DNA from: CP2-2F sp034436355
GTDB taxonomy: Bacteria; Chloroflexota; Anaerolineae; Aggregatilineales; UBA2796
NCBI GenBank assembly: GCA_034436355.1
Contig: DAOTVQ010000005.1
Span: 21,267-85,266 of the forward strand
DNA length: 64,000 nt
Direction: 5' to 3'
In this document: positions 52,835-61,379 of the stretch, one piece after another
Position numbering within the stretch: the first letter of the stretch is position 1
How the letters are laid out: every line of letters begins with the position of its first letter
Program-made: the position numbers and the translations under genes
Notes under the pieces: model-generated
The model's database searches: none
What the model was told of the DNA's origin: nothing
The model's input: the letters and a program-made list of their open reading frames with translations, nothing else

Positions 52835-54397
52835 ATGCAAACGAGACGATCTGTTGTTCTGTGGATTGTTGTGGTAGGACTTTTGGTACTCAGTTCAGTG
52901 CAAATTAGCTTTGCCCAAACTTTAAGTGACATCGCGAATGAATTTGATTGGAGTTCTGATGGAAGTAAACTAGCCGTTGTCAACAACAGTGGGCTAAGGG
53001 TTATTGATAGTGCAACTAATCAGGTGTTTTTTTCGATCAACAGAGATTACTTGAAACTTGTGCGCTGGAGTCCTGATGGGCGAAAGTTAGCCTATGCAGC
53101 CGGCTATGTAACTTCAATCAACATCATCGAAGTAGATACATGGGAAGAGCAAACATTAATCCGAGAACGGGCGCTTGACATCAGCAGTATTACGTGGAGC
53201 CCAGATAGCAGATTTTTGGCAGTCCTTTTCGATTACGATAAAAACGACCGCCCCGATTCTCTCGATATCATTGATGTCTCAACTATGGAAGTTGTTCGGC
53301 AAATTAACCCTCAACTGGATGAGTTTGGGCAGTTCGGACCTCAAAATATTGTCACGAGGATTGCGTGGAGTCCGACTGGGTCACACATTGCGGCTGGCAC
53401 GTCAGCAGGTGAGATCATCCTGTTTGTGGATCAAACAGGTCAAAAAGCGCTCACTTTTCTTGGGCATACCATTGAACGCAGTAATGCTTTTCACACAGTT
53501 ACACAAACGTTAAGCATCAATGGTATCTCGTGGCGGTCTGATGGGTCATATTTAGTCTCGGTAGATGATGAGGGCTTCCTGAAAGTTTGGGATATGCCAA
53601 GCGGGCAGATCTACAGAGAATTACGCTTGCGAGAGGGCTTACTTCGTGACGTTTCATGGCATCCCTCTATGGACATCATTTTGATATACAGATTTGACGC
53701 ACTGTCCGTGGTTGACGTTCAGACGCTGGCTATTCGAGATGTGGCTACAGAGCTTGTCAGCGCTTATGGTTGGAGTCCGTTTGGGCAGATCACTTATGCG
53801 CCCGTCACAGGCGGGCTTCAAACCATTACCCTACCCGAATATGCTATCACACCGACGCCTATCCCAACCCTAACACCTTTCCCCACTCTCCCGCCCACCG
53901 ACCTGCGCGCACTGTATGCCGCCTATAACAGCGCGCCCGTCACGCCTGTGCTGCATCCGAGCGTCGTTATCCGCAACCACACCAACACGCCCGTCCCGCT
54001 CAGCGAGGTGCGCCTGCGCTACTACTTCACCCGCGATGGCAGTGCCGACTTGCAAGCGTCCTGCACCTTCATCCCCTACTATCCAAGCGGCGTGCTGCCC
54101 GATATTATCCCTGAGCCACAACCGTGCGCGGACACCGTCATTGTCGAGACCGGTGCGCTGTCCACGCCAACCGCCACCGCCGATAGCTACCTTGAACTGC
54201 GCTTCACAGGTGGTACGTTGGCTGCCAACGGTTACACCGTACAGTACATCCTCTCGGTCAACAAGGCGGATTGGAGCAATTTTCAGCAGACGAACGACTA
54301 TTCGTACAGCGCCTTTGGTGCGTATCCGCTGCCGGAGTGGGATAAGATCACGCTGACGCGGCAGGGTGCGGCGGTGTGGGGCGCCGCGCCGAATTGA
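52835..54397 (+). CDS. Secreted WD40-like propeller with C-terminal CBM3, cassette 3
   Basis: A 520-residue exported protein: a signal peptide ending near ISFAQ (residue 27), a propeller in residues 30-330 (FDWSSDGSKLAVVNNSG, LVRWSPDGRKLAYAAG, SWRSDGSYLVSVDDEG), a Thr/Pro linker (TPTPIPTLTPFPTLPP) and the repeated CBM3. GAGGAG lies 10 bases before the start. The end differs from cassettes 1 and 2: the last residue is Asn, no linker gene overlaps the stop, and a small remnant ORF follows. Confidence 0.88.
   Translation: MQTRRSVVLWIVVVGLLVLSSVQISFAQTLSDIANEFDWSSDGSKLAVVNNSGLRVIDSATNQVFFSINRDYLKLVRWSPDGRKLAYAAGYVTSINIIEVDTWEEQTLIRERALDISSITWSPDSRFLAVLFDYDKNDRPDSLDIIDVSTMEVVRQINPQLDEFGQFGPQNIVTRIAWSPTGSHIAAGTSAGEIILFVDQTGQKALTFLGHTIERSNAFHTVTQTLSINGISWRSDGSYLVSVDDEGFLKVWDMPSGQIYRELRLREGLLRDVSWHPSMDIILIYRFDALSVVDVQTLAIRDVATELVSAYGWSPFGQITYAPVTGGLQTITLPEYAITPTPIPTLTPFPTLPPTDLRALYAAYNSAPVTPVLHPSVVIRNHTNTPVPLSEVRLRYYFTRDGSADLQASCTFIPYYPSGVLPDIIPEPQPCADTVIVETGALSTPTATADSYLELRFTGGTLAANGYTVQYILSVNKADWSNFQQTNDYSYSAFGAYPLPEWDKITLTRQGAAVWGAAPN
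53881..54397 (+). repeat. CBM3-encoding repeat, copy 3
   Basis: Near-identical to copies 1 and 2 until its last codons. The homology ends just before the stop, where the Cys-linker block is missing. Confidence 0.88.
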
Positions 54398-54410
54398 GCG
54401 TGAAGAGTAA

Positions 54411-54683
54411 AACCCATCAAATACTGACTACGAACTTGCCGCCGATATGTTCCTGAACTGGGTCTATCGCAAGCTAGGGCGCGGCGGCTTCTTAGATCGC
54501 TCGTGGAATCCAGCGGACGAAAGTGAAATTCCCGATCCAAACGATCCGTCCCAAACCCAAAAATTGAAATGTGACGCATATTGGCTAGGTTGCCCTGACT
54601 CTCGTAATCCCGGTCAAGCTCGTTTTACTTGGATGGATGCACAAATGGATGAGATCATACGCACATTACCAAATCAGCCATAA
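54411..54683 (+). pseudogene. C-terminal remnant of a secreted protein
   Basis: The frame is open from just after a TAA at 54408-54410 to a stop at 54681-54683, giving about 90 residues with DYELAADMFLNWVYRKLG, a Cys pair, and ARFTWMDAQMDEIIR. ATG 54447 is a possible start but cuts through what looks like a conserved helix and has no ribosome binding site. It occupies the place that a Cys-linker gene has in cassettes 1 and 2, so I read it as the tail of a different variable domain left by recombination. Confidence 0.55.
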
Positions 54684-54707
54684 GCGGTCTATGTAGGGAG
54701 AAGACAT

Positions 54708-55712
54708 ATGTTCAATACTACAAGACGAGTTCTCCAAAGCCTTGTCTTTATGCTTCTAATGAGCCTGCCAACCTTGATCTATGCTCAAGAGGTTAGTATA
54801 GTGCGCAATACAAAGGGTGCGTGGAGTCCTGATGGGCGTTATTTAGGAGTTATTACTAAAGATGGTAGCACACGCCTTCTGGATACGCTCAATAACACCG
54901 AGACGTTGCTTCACTTCCAACCTGATGGCTATGAAAGTGGAGAGGATGTAACAATCACTTGGAATCCTGATGGGACAATGGTGGCAGTCACTGCTGAGTA
55001 TAGCGGCATTGTCGTCTTGGAGGTTGCCACTGGACAACGCCTTTGGAATTTTATTGGCTACCGTTCACGTGCTACATCATGGAGTCCCGATGGAACTCGC
55101 CTTGCTATCTTGACTAGGCGAATAAACAAAGAACTACATATTTTCGACACCACTACTTGGGATATTATCGCAGTTGCATCTGTAGGTGTCTACAATTTCG
55201 ACATGGCATGGTCGCCGGATGGGCAGAAGATTGCGCTGGGCGTTCAGGATTTCGTTGAAGTCCGTGATGCCGCTACACTAGGTGTACTATATCGCTCTAA
55301 TTGCCAGTGTAATGTGTTTCTTGAGATAAGCGTTGCATGGAGTCCTGATAGCAGCCGCATTGCCAGTGCTAATTCGAATGGCAGCCTTCGCATTCGCAAT
55401 GCGGCGGATGGCGCTATCGAGCAGGTGTGGGCTGCCCATGAGGATGGCGCTTATAGTGTGGCGTGGCATCCCGATGGGACGCGGCTGGTCAGCGGCGGCG
55501 CGGATGGCACGGTGAAAGTCTGGGCGGCAGCCAGCGGGCAACTGTTGCAGACGATTCAGGTCGGGCAGCCTGTCTGGTGGGCAGCCTGGAGTCCTGATGG
55601 TGGGCGCTTGGCATATGGCACGGAGGCAGGCACGCCGCAGATCATCTCGGTGGTGCCAACTGCCACACCCACCCTGCCACCCACCGACCTGCGCGCCTTG
55701 TATGCTGCGTAA
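54708..55712 (+). CDS. Secreted WD40-like propeller with CBM3 cut to a stub, cassette 4
   Basis: A 334-residue exported protein. The signal peptide ends near LIYAQ (residue 27), followed by about seven blades (AWSPDGRYLGVITKDGS, ITWNPDGTMVAVTAEYSG, AWSPDSSRIASANSNG, VAWHPDGTRLVSGGADG). The protein ends PPTDLRALYAA and then TAA, exactly where the CBM3 of the other cassettes begins, with the same DNA up to TATGC. The CBM3 is thus lost by a precise truncation. The propeller could still be exported but without its proposed polysaccharide anchor. Confidence 0.82.
   Translation: MFNTTRRVLQSLVFMLLMSLPTLIYAQEVSIVRNTKGAWSPDGRYLGVITKDGSTRLLDTLNNTETLLHFQPDGYESGEDVTITWNPDGTMVAVTAEYSGIVVLEVATGQRLWNFIGYRSRATSWSPDGTRLAILTRRINKELHIFDTTTWDIIAVASVGVYNFDMAWSPDGQKIALGVQDFVEVRDAATLGVLYRSNCQCNVFLEISVAWSPDSSRIASANSNGSLRIRNAADGAIEQVWAAHEDGAYSVAWHPDGTRLVSGGADGTVKVWAAASGQLLQTIQVGQPVWWAAWSPDGGRLAYGTEAGTPQIISVVPTATPTLPPTDLRALYAA
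55670..55711 (+). repeat. CBM3-encoding repeat, 5' stub
   Basis: About 40 bases match the start of the complete CBM3 copies, then identity stops abruptly after TGTATGCTGC and the sequence continues into another propeller. Confidence 0.75.
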
Positions 55713-56781
55713 TTTTGGGTTGCCCCTAGGCAACGACGCAGCGGTGGCGAATGTTACTTGGCACCGCGATAACCGACGCTTGCTGATGAACACAGCGGGC
55801 ATGGTGGTGATCTGGGATAGCCTAACCGAAAAGCAACTGGCGCGCTTTGCTGAGTTCGTGAGCGCTCCGAATGCAGTAGCATGGAGCGCAGACGGGACGC
55901 GCATTGCCACCGCACACGGCGCCAGAGGTACAGCCGATTATCGGATTCGCCTGTGGGCTTTCCCCAGCGGTAGCTTAATCTGTGTGCTGGAAGGTCACCG
56001 CAGTTCAGTCAACGATGTGAACTGGAGTCCTGATGGCAAGAATCTCGTCAGTGGAGCAGGCAGGCTAGATCGAGATGACCAGAGGGTGCGCTTGTGGGAC
56101 GCCACAACCTGCGAAGAGACAGCACACGCAGAAGCTATGCAAATCGGCATTTCCACAACGCGGTGGAGCCCTGATGGGCGCTATATCGCCGTGCCTGTTG
56201 CCGGTGCCGTGTTGATGTGGTCGGCGAATTTACAAGGTGAGCCTCAGGTTTTTACCAATACGCTTGGCGGCGCCTTGGCTTGGAGCCCAGACAGCACCAG
56301 AATTTTAAGTGCGGCAGGGCTTGATTTTGCCTTGATCTTCGACATCACAGGCGATAGCCCGGAAATTAAACTGCCAAGCCGCCAGCGCATCACCGCCTTA
56401 GCCTGGCGTGCCGATGGTACACGGGTCGCTACCAGCGGCGGCATTCCGCAGACCAGCGAAACTTCCATGCCACCTTCCCCGAACGCTATTGACTATGGTG
56501 TACACATCTGGGACGCCGCTTCTGGGAAATTGCTGTCTGCTCTCGTCGGACACACCGATTGGGTATATGCTGTGGCTTGGCAAGCAAACGGGGCGTTGCT
56601 GGCTTCTGCTTCGGCGGATGGGCAAGTGATTATCTGGGACACCGACACTAACCAGCCCGTCGGGAAAATGGCACCCGATGGCAGCGCGGTGCGGGCAGTG
56701 GCATGGCATCCGAATGGGAAGCATTTGATCGTCGGCACAGCAGGGAATACGGTGACCATTTTTGAGGCGGAAGCAGAGTGA
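55702..56781 (+). CDS. Orphan WD40 propeller without signal peptide
   Basis: A 359-residue seven-blade WD40 protein (VTWHRDNRRLLMNTAG, VNWSPDGKNLVSGAG, LAWSPDSTRILSAAG, VAWQANGALLASASADGQ) that begins inside the last codons of the truncated cassette 4 gene. ATG 55702 is the only early start, overlaps the upstream stop by 11 bases and has no ribosome binding site. The lack of an export signal, unlike every other propeller here, suggests that the original 5' end was replaced by the cassette 4 junction. It may be expressed only weakly or be a pseudogene. Confidence 0.65.
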   Translation: MLRNFGLPLGNDAAVANVTWHRDNRRLLMNTAGMVVIWDSLTEKQLARFAEFVSAPNAVAWSADGTRIATAHGARGTADYRIRLWAFPSGSLICVLEGHRSSVNDVNWSPDGKNLVSGAGRLDRDDQRVRLWDATTCEETAHAEAMQIGISTTRWSPDGRYIAVPVAGAVLMWSANLQGEPQVFTNTLGGALAWSPDSTRILSAAGLDFALIFDITGDSPEIKLPSRQRITALAWRADGTRVATSGGIPQTSETSMPPSPNAIDYGVHIWDAASGKLLSALVGHTDWVYAVAWQANGALLASASADGQVIIWDTDTNQPVGKMAPDGSAVRAVAWHPNGKHLIVGTAGNTVTIFEAEAE

Positions 56782-56799
56782 AGCATTTGGGTAACGGGC

Positions 56800-57113
56800 A
56801 AGGATGTAAAAATCTTGGTCCCGCCTGCGGCAAGCCTCATGCCCCACACGAGCAACCAAGCGTAGGCAGCCGCGATGCTATCCCGCCGCGCCGAGCGCAG
56901 AAGTTCAAGGTGTTGTATAAATTCATCACGCTCCGGATTGTTTTGAATCAGAATTTGCAGCGCCCCTTCTGCCTGATCGGTCAGCATGTCGGCTTGAGGC
57001 GCTTCCAGATAGGCGCGTGAGGCGCCCCAATCCGGTGTTTGCACCCACACGATGAGCAACTTTAGGGTAGCATAAAACTGTCTTCTATCGGTGCAGGGAA
57101 CGGCGAAAAGCAT
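56800..57113 (-). pseudogene. Remnant of a helical repeat (TPR/CHAT-type) protein
   Basis: On the minus strand the frame reads VQTPDWGASRAYLEAP, DMLTDQAEGALQILIQNN and HLELLRSARRDSIAAAYAWLL. This resembles the helical segment found before or between TPR repeats in CHAT-domain proteins, which typically reads WxxSRxxLExHPELLTDEA. It has no CHAT or NB-ARC domain and runs on into the antisense of the propeller gene, so only a fragment is left. The rest of the 418-base gap 56782-57199 holds a terminator and nothing else that I can support. Confidence 0.45.
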
Positions 57114-57118
57114 TCCTT

Positions 57119-57156
57119 AAAAAGAGTGTTCCCTGCGGCGACGAAGCGTACAGGGA
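57119..57156 (-). terminator. Terminator of the ABC-2 operon
   Basis: On the minus strand TCCCTG and CAGGGA (complement of 57130-57135 and 57151-57156) form a stem, and a run of T (complement of A57119-57123) follows six bases later. Confidence 0.5.
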
Positions 57157-57199
57157 GGAGCTTTGAAGCCTCCTTCACCGCAAACAGCAAGAGCAGTCC

Positions 57200-58036
57200 T
57201 CAGGCTTGGCGCTCTCGGCGCAAGAAAAGCTCAACGTGCCGTGCGCGGATAGCACCAATTGCCAGCAGTCCTAGCCCTAGGGTTAGCTGGATTAATTTGG
57301 GCGTTATCCAATCTAGATCAGCCGAGTTGTAGGTGAGCAGAACTTGCCGCACAAACAGGTAAAAGTTACGCTGCAACGGATCAAGGAGCATCTCAAAGTG
57401 GAAGCGGCTGATCGCCCAATAGGTAAAAAGTGCCAAGTAGCCAACGCGCATATCGCCCGTCAGGTGCGCGGCAACCACGCCCACGCCTGCTAGTATGAGA
57501 GTCGGTGCGCCGATAGTGAACAATGCCGCCCACCAACCATTCGGATCGCCCAGACCTAACGCTTGCCAAAGCCGGACATCCGCTGTGGTTGGAAAGGTGA
57601 ATTCACCAAAGGCAGGCAGACTTGACAACTTTGCGCCCGCCCATGCCACACTGATCAGCATAATACAGAAGACCAGCATGATTGCTAGGCGCACCGCAAA
57701 CAGTGCAACCAGCGAAACCTGCGTCGTGCCGATCAGAGCTAAGGTGCGTTGCTGCTGTTCCCTCAGCAGAAGGGGTACGCACAGCGCTGCGCCTAAGGGC
57801 GGGAAGATGACTTCGAGTTCGTAAAACCAGCGCCAAGCACTCAGGGCGTTATCTTGTGATAGTAAAATAGCGACGCCCAGACTCAAAATAAGCAACACCC
57901 AATGCCCCGCCCTGATTGCCAAGCGCATCTCGTATCCTAAGAAAGTCAAGTTATCGCGCAGGCGTGTGTGTAAGTCAAGCGTCTTGGCAGCGCGCACTAC
58001 GGATGCCGTTTCAGCGTGGATCACTTTTCGATTCAT
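57200..58036 (-). CDS. ABC-2-type membrane permease component
   Basis: A 278-residue membrane protein with about six hydrophobic segments (WVLLILSLGVAILL, LFAVRLAIMLVFCIML, LGLGLLAIGAI among them). PPLGAALCVPLLLREQQQRTL resembles the region between segments 2 and 3 of ABC-2 permeases. Its start overlaps the stop of the large permease gene by four bases, and the ATPase lies upstream, so it is the third part of one exporter. It has a cytoplasmic N-terminus of about 45 residues. Substrate unknown. Confidence 0.75.
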   Translation of the reverse strand: MNRKVIHAETASVVRAAKTLDLHTRLRDNLTFLGYEMRLAIRAGHWVLLILSLGVAILLSQDNALSAWRWFYELEVIFPPLGAALCVPLLLREQQQRTLALIGTTQVSLVALFAVRLAIMLVFCIMLISVAWAGAKLSSLPAFGEFTFPTTADVRLWQALGLGDPNGWWAALFTIGAPTLILAGVGVVAAHLTGDMRVGYLALFTYWAISRFHFEMLLDPLQRNFYLFVRQVLLTYNSADLDWITPKLIQLTLGLGLLAIGAIRARHVELFLRRERQA

Positions 58037-60321
58037 GGGCTCACCTCATTGAATGTGCTGGTGAAATCCAGTCGTATGATGGCTTCAAAGTCGCCGCGAG
58101 CCGCACTGCCGGTACGCTCCTCGATAAATGCCAGCCAATCTGCCATGTTAACGTTCCCGCCCCTATACTCGACGAAGAATGCGCCGATCAGTTGTGTGGT
58201 TGCGGCGCGCCCAAGTCGTTTTTCCATCTGTTTCAACCCCGACAGCGCCTGTGTGAACTGCCAACTCATCTCGTAGGGTGGCATAATGAGTGATAGTCCC
58301 TCTACAAGGGTAAAAGGTACTTGCCTCGTTCGTGGATCAGCATTTTTTCGGGCAGTTACATGGGCAAGACGGTTGTCCAGAACCTTTTCCAAGCGTTGTG
58401 TGTTAAATTTAAGGTCAACCAACTGTAAGGTAAGGTAGTGTGCGAACGCCTCGCGGAGCGGGACACGACCAGCGCTGTAATCAAGTGATTTGTAAGCCGT
58501 GCCGAAATCATGGCGTCTGTCAACGAACGGGACTTCGCCCAAATCATGAATCAACGGCTCTGCGAAATGTAACGTACCATCTATAAAGCCGCGCACTCTG
58601 AATATCGCAAATCTGTAGTATGCCTCTTCTTTTGAGAGAATATTGGCGTAGATTCGATCAAGTGGTTGCCCGCGTATGGTGCTTTGAAAGAGATGCTCAG
58701 GCACGAGCAGCCAGTTCCCTGCTACTAGCGGATGGCGCAGTTCCGGCACCTCGATATAGTGCCATGTGCTTTCGGAATAGCCCAGCAGACGGTGCAGCGC
58801 CCTTTGTTCATCCATGAGCGGCATAATCACCTGTTCTGCCCATGCCTGATGCCCTGCCAAGAGCCAACCTTGCGCCCCGTCTGCTAACACGTGCGCCTGA
58901 TAAATGCCGCTTACTACCGTGAAGCGCGGACGCCCTTGCGCTGAATGCCATACGTAGGTCACAGCGCCTTCGGTTGAATGTTGCTCATCCGCCATTGGTG
59001 AGATGACTTGGGCGGGCTGGGGCAAAGTCATGGAGAGAGTGTGCCGCGCTGTGCGCACGTAACCGCCTATTGGTGCTGGAAAAAACAGCGCGTTCGGCGT
59101 CAGATAGAGGTAGCCACTACCCATGAAAAGCGGCATGTAGTGTGGGATATCGTAGTAACCACTATTGTGGGCTATCCGTTCCCACAACCAGCGTCCACTG
59201 AAGGTCAGACACAGTTGCTCAGCAAACGCTACACGCAGTGTATTGACGTCAAGCAGGGTGTTCTCAAGGCGCTCGCCCGCACAGTTCGAAACCTCTGAAA
59301 CTACCAATCCGTGCGGCACATGGAAAAGAACCTCGGAAGGCGAGTCGGCGGCGCGCTGTAGCTTGAAAGCCGCTGTACCGCTTAGCTGGTTGTAGTTTGG
59401 CTCAAAGGTGAGTGCTGCCTCCACATCTGTCACTGCGCCTTCGGCAACGGTAAGTGCAGGCAGCGGTGTATAATCAATGATAACCGCACTACGTAGGCGC
59501 ACGAAGTTAGAAGCCATCACACCACTCAACCCTAGTCCAATACTTAGTAGGGCTATGAGGGCTAATTGCGTGCCACGTTGCAAAGCGAGGCTGAGCCGCT
59601 CTACAGCGGGGTACATCAAAAAGGCAACCGCCACCAGCATCGGCACTAAGCTGGCATAAAACAGTTGATTCGCCATGTGTAGCGTCTCTTCTATACCATG
59701 TCCCACAGCGTCGGAGAAAAAAGTGATGCCAATCGGTAGGTAGCTGAGCAGGTCAGCCACATCAGTTTTGCCGATGGCAAAGAAGAAGTAGATGCCGCAT
59801 AGCACATAAGCGAGGATAAGACGTTGCCGAGCCAAAATTGTGATCACAAAGTAGAGGCAACTGAGGTAGATTGTGCTGATGGTCAAAATTGCGCTTACAC
59901 GGACGATCATCAGCAGCCTCTCAGGTGTGATGAGCGCCCACGCCTGAACACGCATGAGCAAGACCGCTAGAAGCTGTATGGCGAGCAAGCTAAGTGCAGC
60001 CATCAGGACTCCCCCCAACTTGCCCGCAAGGTAGATGCCACTGCTGATCGGCGTCGTTCGGATGAACGCCATTACTGCTTTATCGCGTGCCAACGCCGAT
60101 GGCACAATGAAGATAAGCCCGACACTCAGCAAGACGAAAAGATCGAAGAGTTGCCAGGAACGTTGCAAGAAAGATGCCTCAAGCGCACTTGGGCGAAGTG
60201 CTACAGCGTAAGCAACGAGCAGCACCACCACCGCCCAAAACACAATGCTGCGCACTTGCAGCTTCCACTCGATGTGCATAATGGCACGCACGCTGCGTAA
60301 ATCTTGGAGCAAGTTTCGCAT
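58033..60321 (-). CDS. ABC-2 permease fused to a degenerate M1-peptidase-like domain
   Basis: A 762-residue protein. Residues 1-270 have about six hydrophobic segments of ABC-2 type (IVFWAVVVLLVAYAVAL, SVGLIFIVPSALARDK, TTPISSGIYLAGKLGG). Residues 290-760 are extracellular and resemble the M1 aminopeptidase domain fused to permeases in other bacteria. The zinc motif HExxH appears only as HDFGT, and the downstream glutamate is in LREAFAHYL at 20 residues, not the usual 23. The peptidase is therefore probably inactive and may serve as a binding domain. It lies five bases downstream of the ATPase gene. Confidence 0.76.
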   Translation of the reverse strand: MRNLLQDLRSVRAIMHIEWKLQVRSIVFWAVVVLLVAYAVALRPSALEASFLQRSWQLFDLFVLLSVGLIFIVPSALARDKAVMAFIRTTPISSGIYLAGKLGGVLMAALSLLAIQLLAVLLMRVQAWALITPERLLMIVRVSAILTISTIYLSCLYFVITILARQRLILAYVLCGIYFFFAIGKTDVADLLSYLPIGITFFSDAVGHGIEETLHMANQLFYASLVPMLVAVAFLMYPAVERLSLALQRGTQLALIALLSIGLGLSGVMASNFVRLRSAVIIDYTPLPALTVAEGAVTDVEAALTFEPNYNQLSGTAAFKLQRAADSPSEVLFHVPHGLVVSEVSNCAGERLENTLLDVNTLRVAFAEQLCLTFSGRWLWERIAHNSGYYDIPHYMPLFMGSGYLYLTPNALFFPAPIGGYVRTARHTLSMTLPQPAQVISPMADEQHSTEGAVTYVWHSAQGRPRFTVVSGIYQAHVLADGAQGWLLAGHQAWAEQVIMPLMDEQRALHRLLGYSESTWHYIEVPELRHPLVAGNWLLVPEHLFQSTIRGQPLDRIYANILSKEEAYYRFAIFRVRGFIDGTLHFAEPLIHDLGEVPFVDRRHDFGTAYKSLDYSAGRVPLREAFAHYLTLQLVDLKFNTQRLEKVLDNRLAHVTARKNADPRTRQVPFTLVEGLSLIMPPYEMSWQFTQALSGLKQMEKRLGRAATTQLIGAFFVEYRGGNVNMADWLAFIEERTGSAARGDFEAIIRLDFTSTFNEVSP

Positions 60322-60326
60322 GGTGT

Positions 60327-61181
60327 TTACCTCAGCAGGTTCAAATAGGCATCTTCAAGGGTGTGAGCAGCCGACTGTGCAAGCTCATGAGGCGCGTGAT
60401 CCGCTAAAAGATAGGCGATCATCCCACCTTCTGGATTCGGTGTCAGGCGCGTAACCTTGTGCTGACTCCGAAACGTTTCCAGCGTTGAGGCGGTCGTCGG
60501 CACTGCCCACACGCGCCCCGCTACTAAGTCGGTCAGGTTCTTTAGGCTGCCATCAAAACGCTTCTGACCGCGATCCAGCACAATCACACGCTCAGCAGAG
60601 AGCGCCACATCTTCCACCAGATGGGTTGAGAGTAATATGGTTCGCTCTGTGGCAAGCAGCATTAACAGCTGGCGGAAGCGAATTCGTTCTTCTGGATCAA
60701 GCCCGGCGGTTGGTTCATCCACGATCAGGACGGGTGGATCGCTAAGCAACGCTTGTGCAATACCCAGCCTTCGGCGCATGCCACCTGAATAACCACCTAT
60801 GCGACGTTTGGCAGCCTGTTCCAAGCCGACTTGTGCCAAGACGTGCTGGCTGCGCTGTCGCCGTTGACGCAACCCTCGCAGTTGCCCGATATAATCTAGA
60901 AATTCGTAGGCATTCAGCAAGCCATACACGCCGAACTCCTGTGGCAGAAAACCGATATGTTGGCGCACTTCGCGGCGTTGCCGCTGAACGTCTAGCCCGC
61001 CAATAGTAAGTCTGCCTGCACTTGGCGTCAACAGCGTTGCCAGCATGTTGAGTAGGGTCGTTTTGCCCGCGCCGTTCGGTCCGAGCAGGGCAGTAATACC
61101 GGTCTCGATAGTAAAGGAGACGTTTTGCAGTGCGGTAAAACTGCCATAGGTTTTGCTCACACCTTGTGCTGTGATTTGCAT
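60327..61181 (-). CDS. ABC transporter ATPase of an ABC-2 exporter
   Basis: A 284-residue nucleotide-binding protein: Walker A GPNGAGKTTLL, Q-loop LPQEFG, signature YSGGMRRRLGIAQAL, Walker B VLIVDEPTAGLDPEERIRF and His in STHLVEDV. The MRRRLGIAQ form and the C-terminal extension of about 80 residues are typical of ABC-2 (DrrA-like) exporters. ATG 61181 has AGGGAGGG nine bases upstream, much better than 61250. First gene of the operon ATPase, fused permease, small permease. It may export a peptide, lipid or polysaccharide. Confidence 0.9.
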   Translation of the reverse strand: MQITAQGVSKTYGSFTALQNVSFTIETGITALLGPNGAGKTTLLNMLATLLTPSAGRLTIGGLDVQRQRREVRQHIGFLPQEFGVYGLLNAYEFLDYIGQLRGLRQRRQRSQHVLAQVGLEQAAKRRIGGYSGGMRRRLGIAQALLSDPPVLIVDEPTAGLDPEERIRFRQLLMLLATERTILLSTHLVEDVALSAERVIVLDRGQKRFDGSLKNLTDLVAGRVWAVPTTASTLETFRSQHKVTRLTPNPEGGMIAYLLADHAPHELAQSAAHTLEDAYLNLLR

Positions 61182-61238
61182 CTCATATCCCTCCCTATTT
61201 TGAAGACGTGGCAGCCAAGTGCATCGTGTAGTGGAATG

Positions 61239-61250
61239 ATGAGCGCTCAT
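61239..61250. promoter_or_regulatory. Perfect 12-bp palindrome upstream of the ABC operon
   Basis: ATGAGCGCTCAT is a perfect palindrome about 58 bases before the ATPase ATG and could be an operator. Confidence 0.35.
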
Positions 61251-61273
61251 GATTGAATTACGTCTGTATTCTT

Positions 61274-61305
61274 AAAAAGTTGCCGTTTGGTGTTACCAAA
61301 CGGCA
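61274..61305 (-). terminator. Rho-independent terminator on the minus strand
   Basis: TGCCGTTTGG (61281-61290) pairs perfectly with CCAAACGGCA (61296-61305) around TGTTA. On the minus strand AACTTTTTAAG follows (A61274-61278), a good terminator for transcription from the 61536-63164 gene and the cysteine-rich frame. The remaining bases of the 61182-61535 gap show only these elements. Confidence 0.8.
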
Positions 61306-61379
61306 GAATGCTTGTGTGCTGAAGGCTAGGCAAAAGGGAGTCGACTTTTAGCTAGAGTTTATCAGATATCGAGCTGAAC

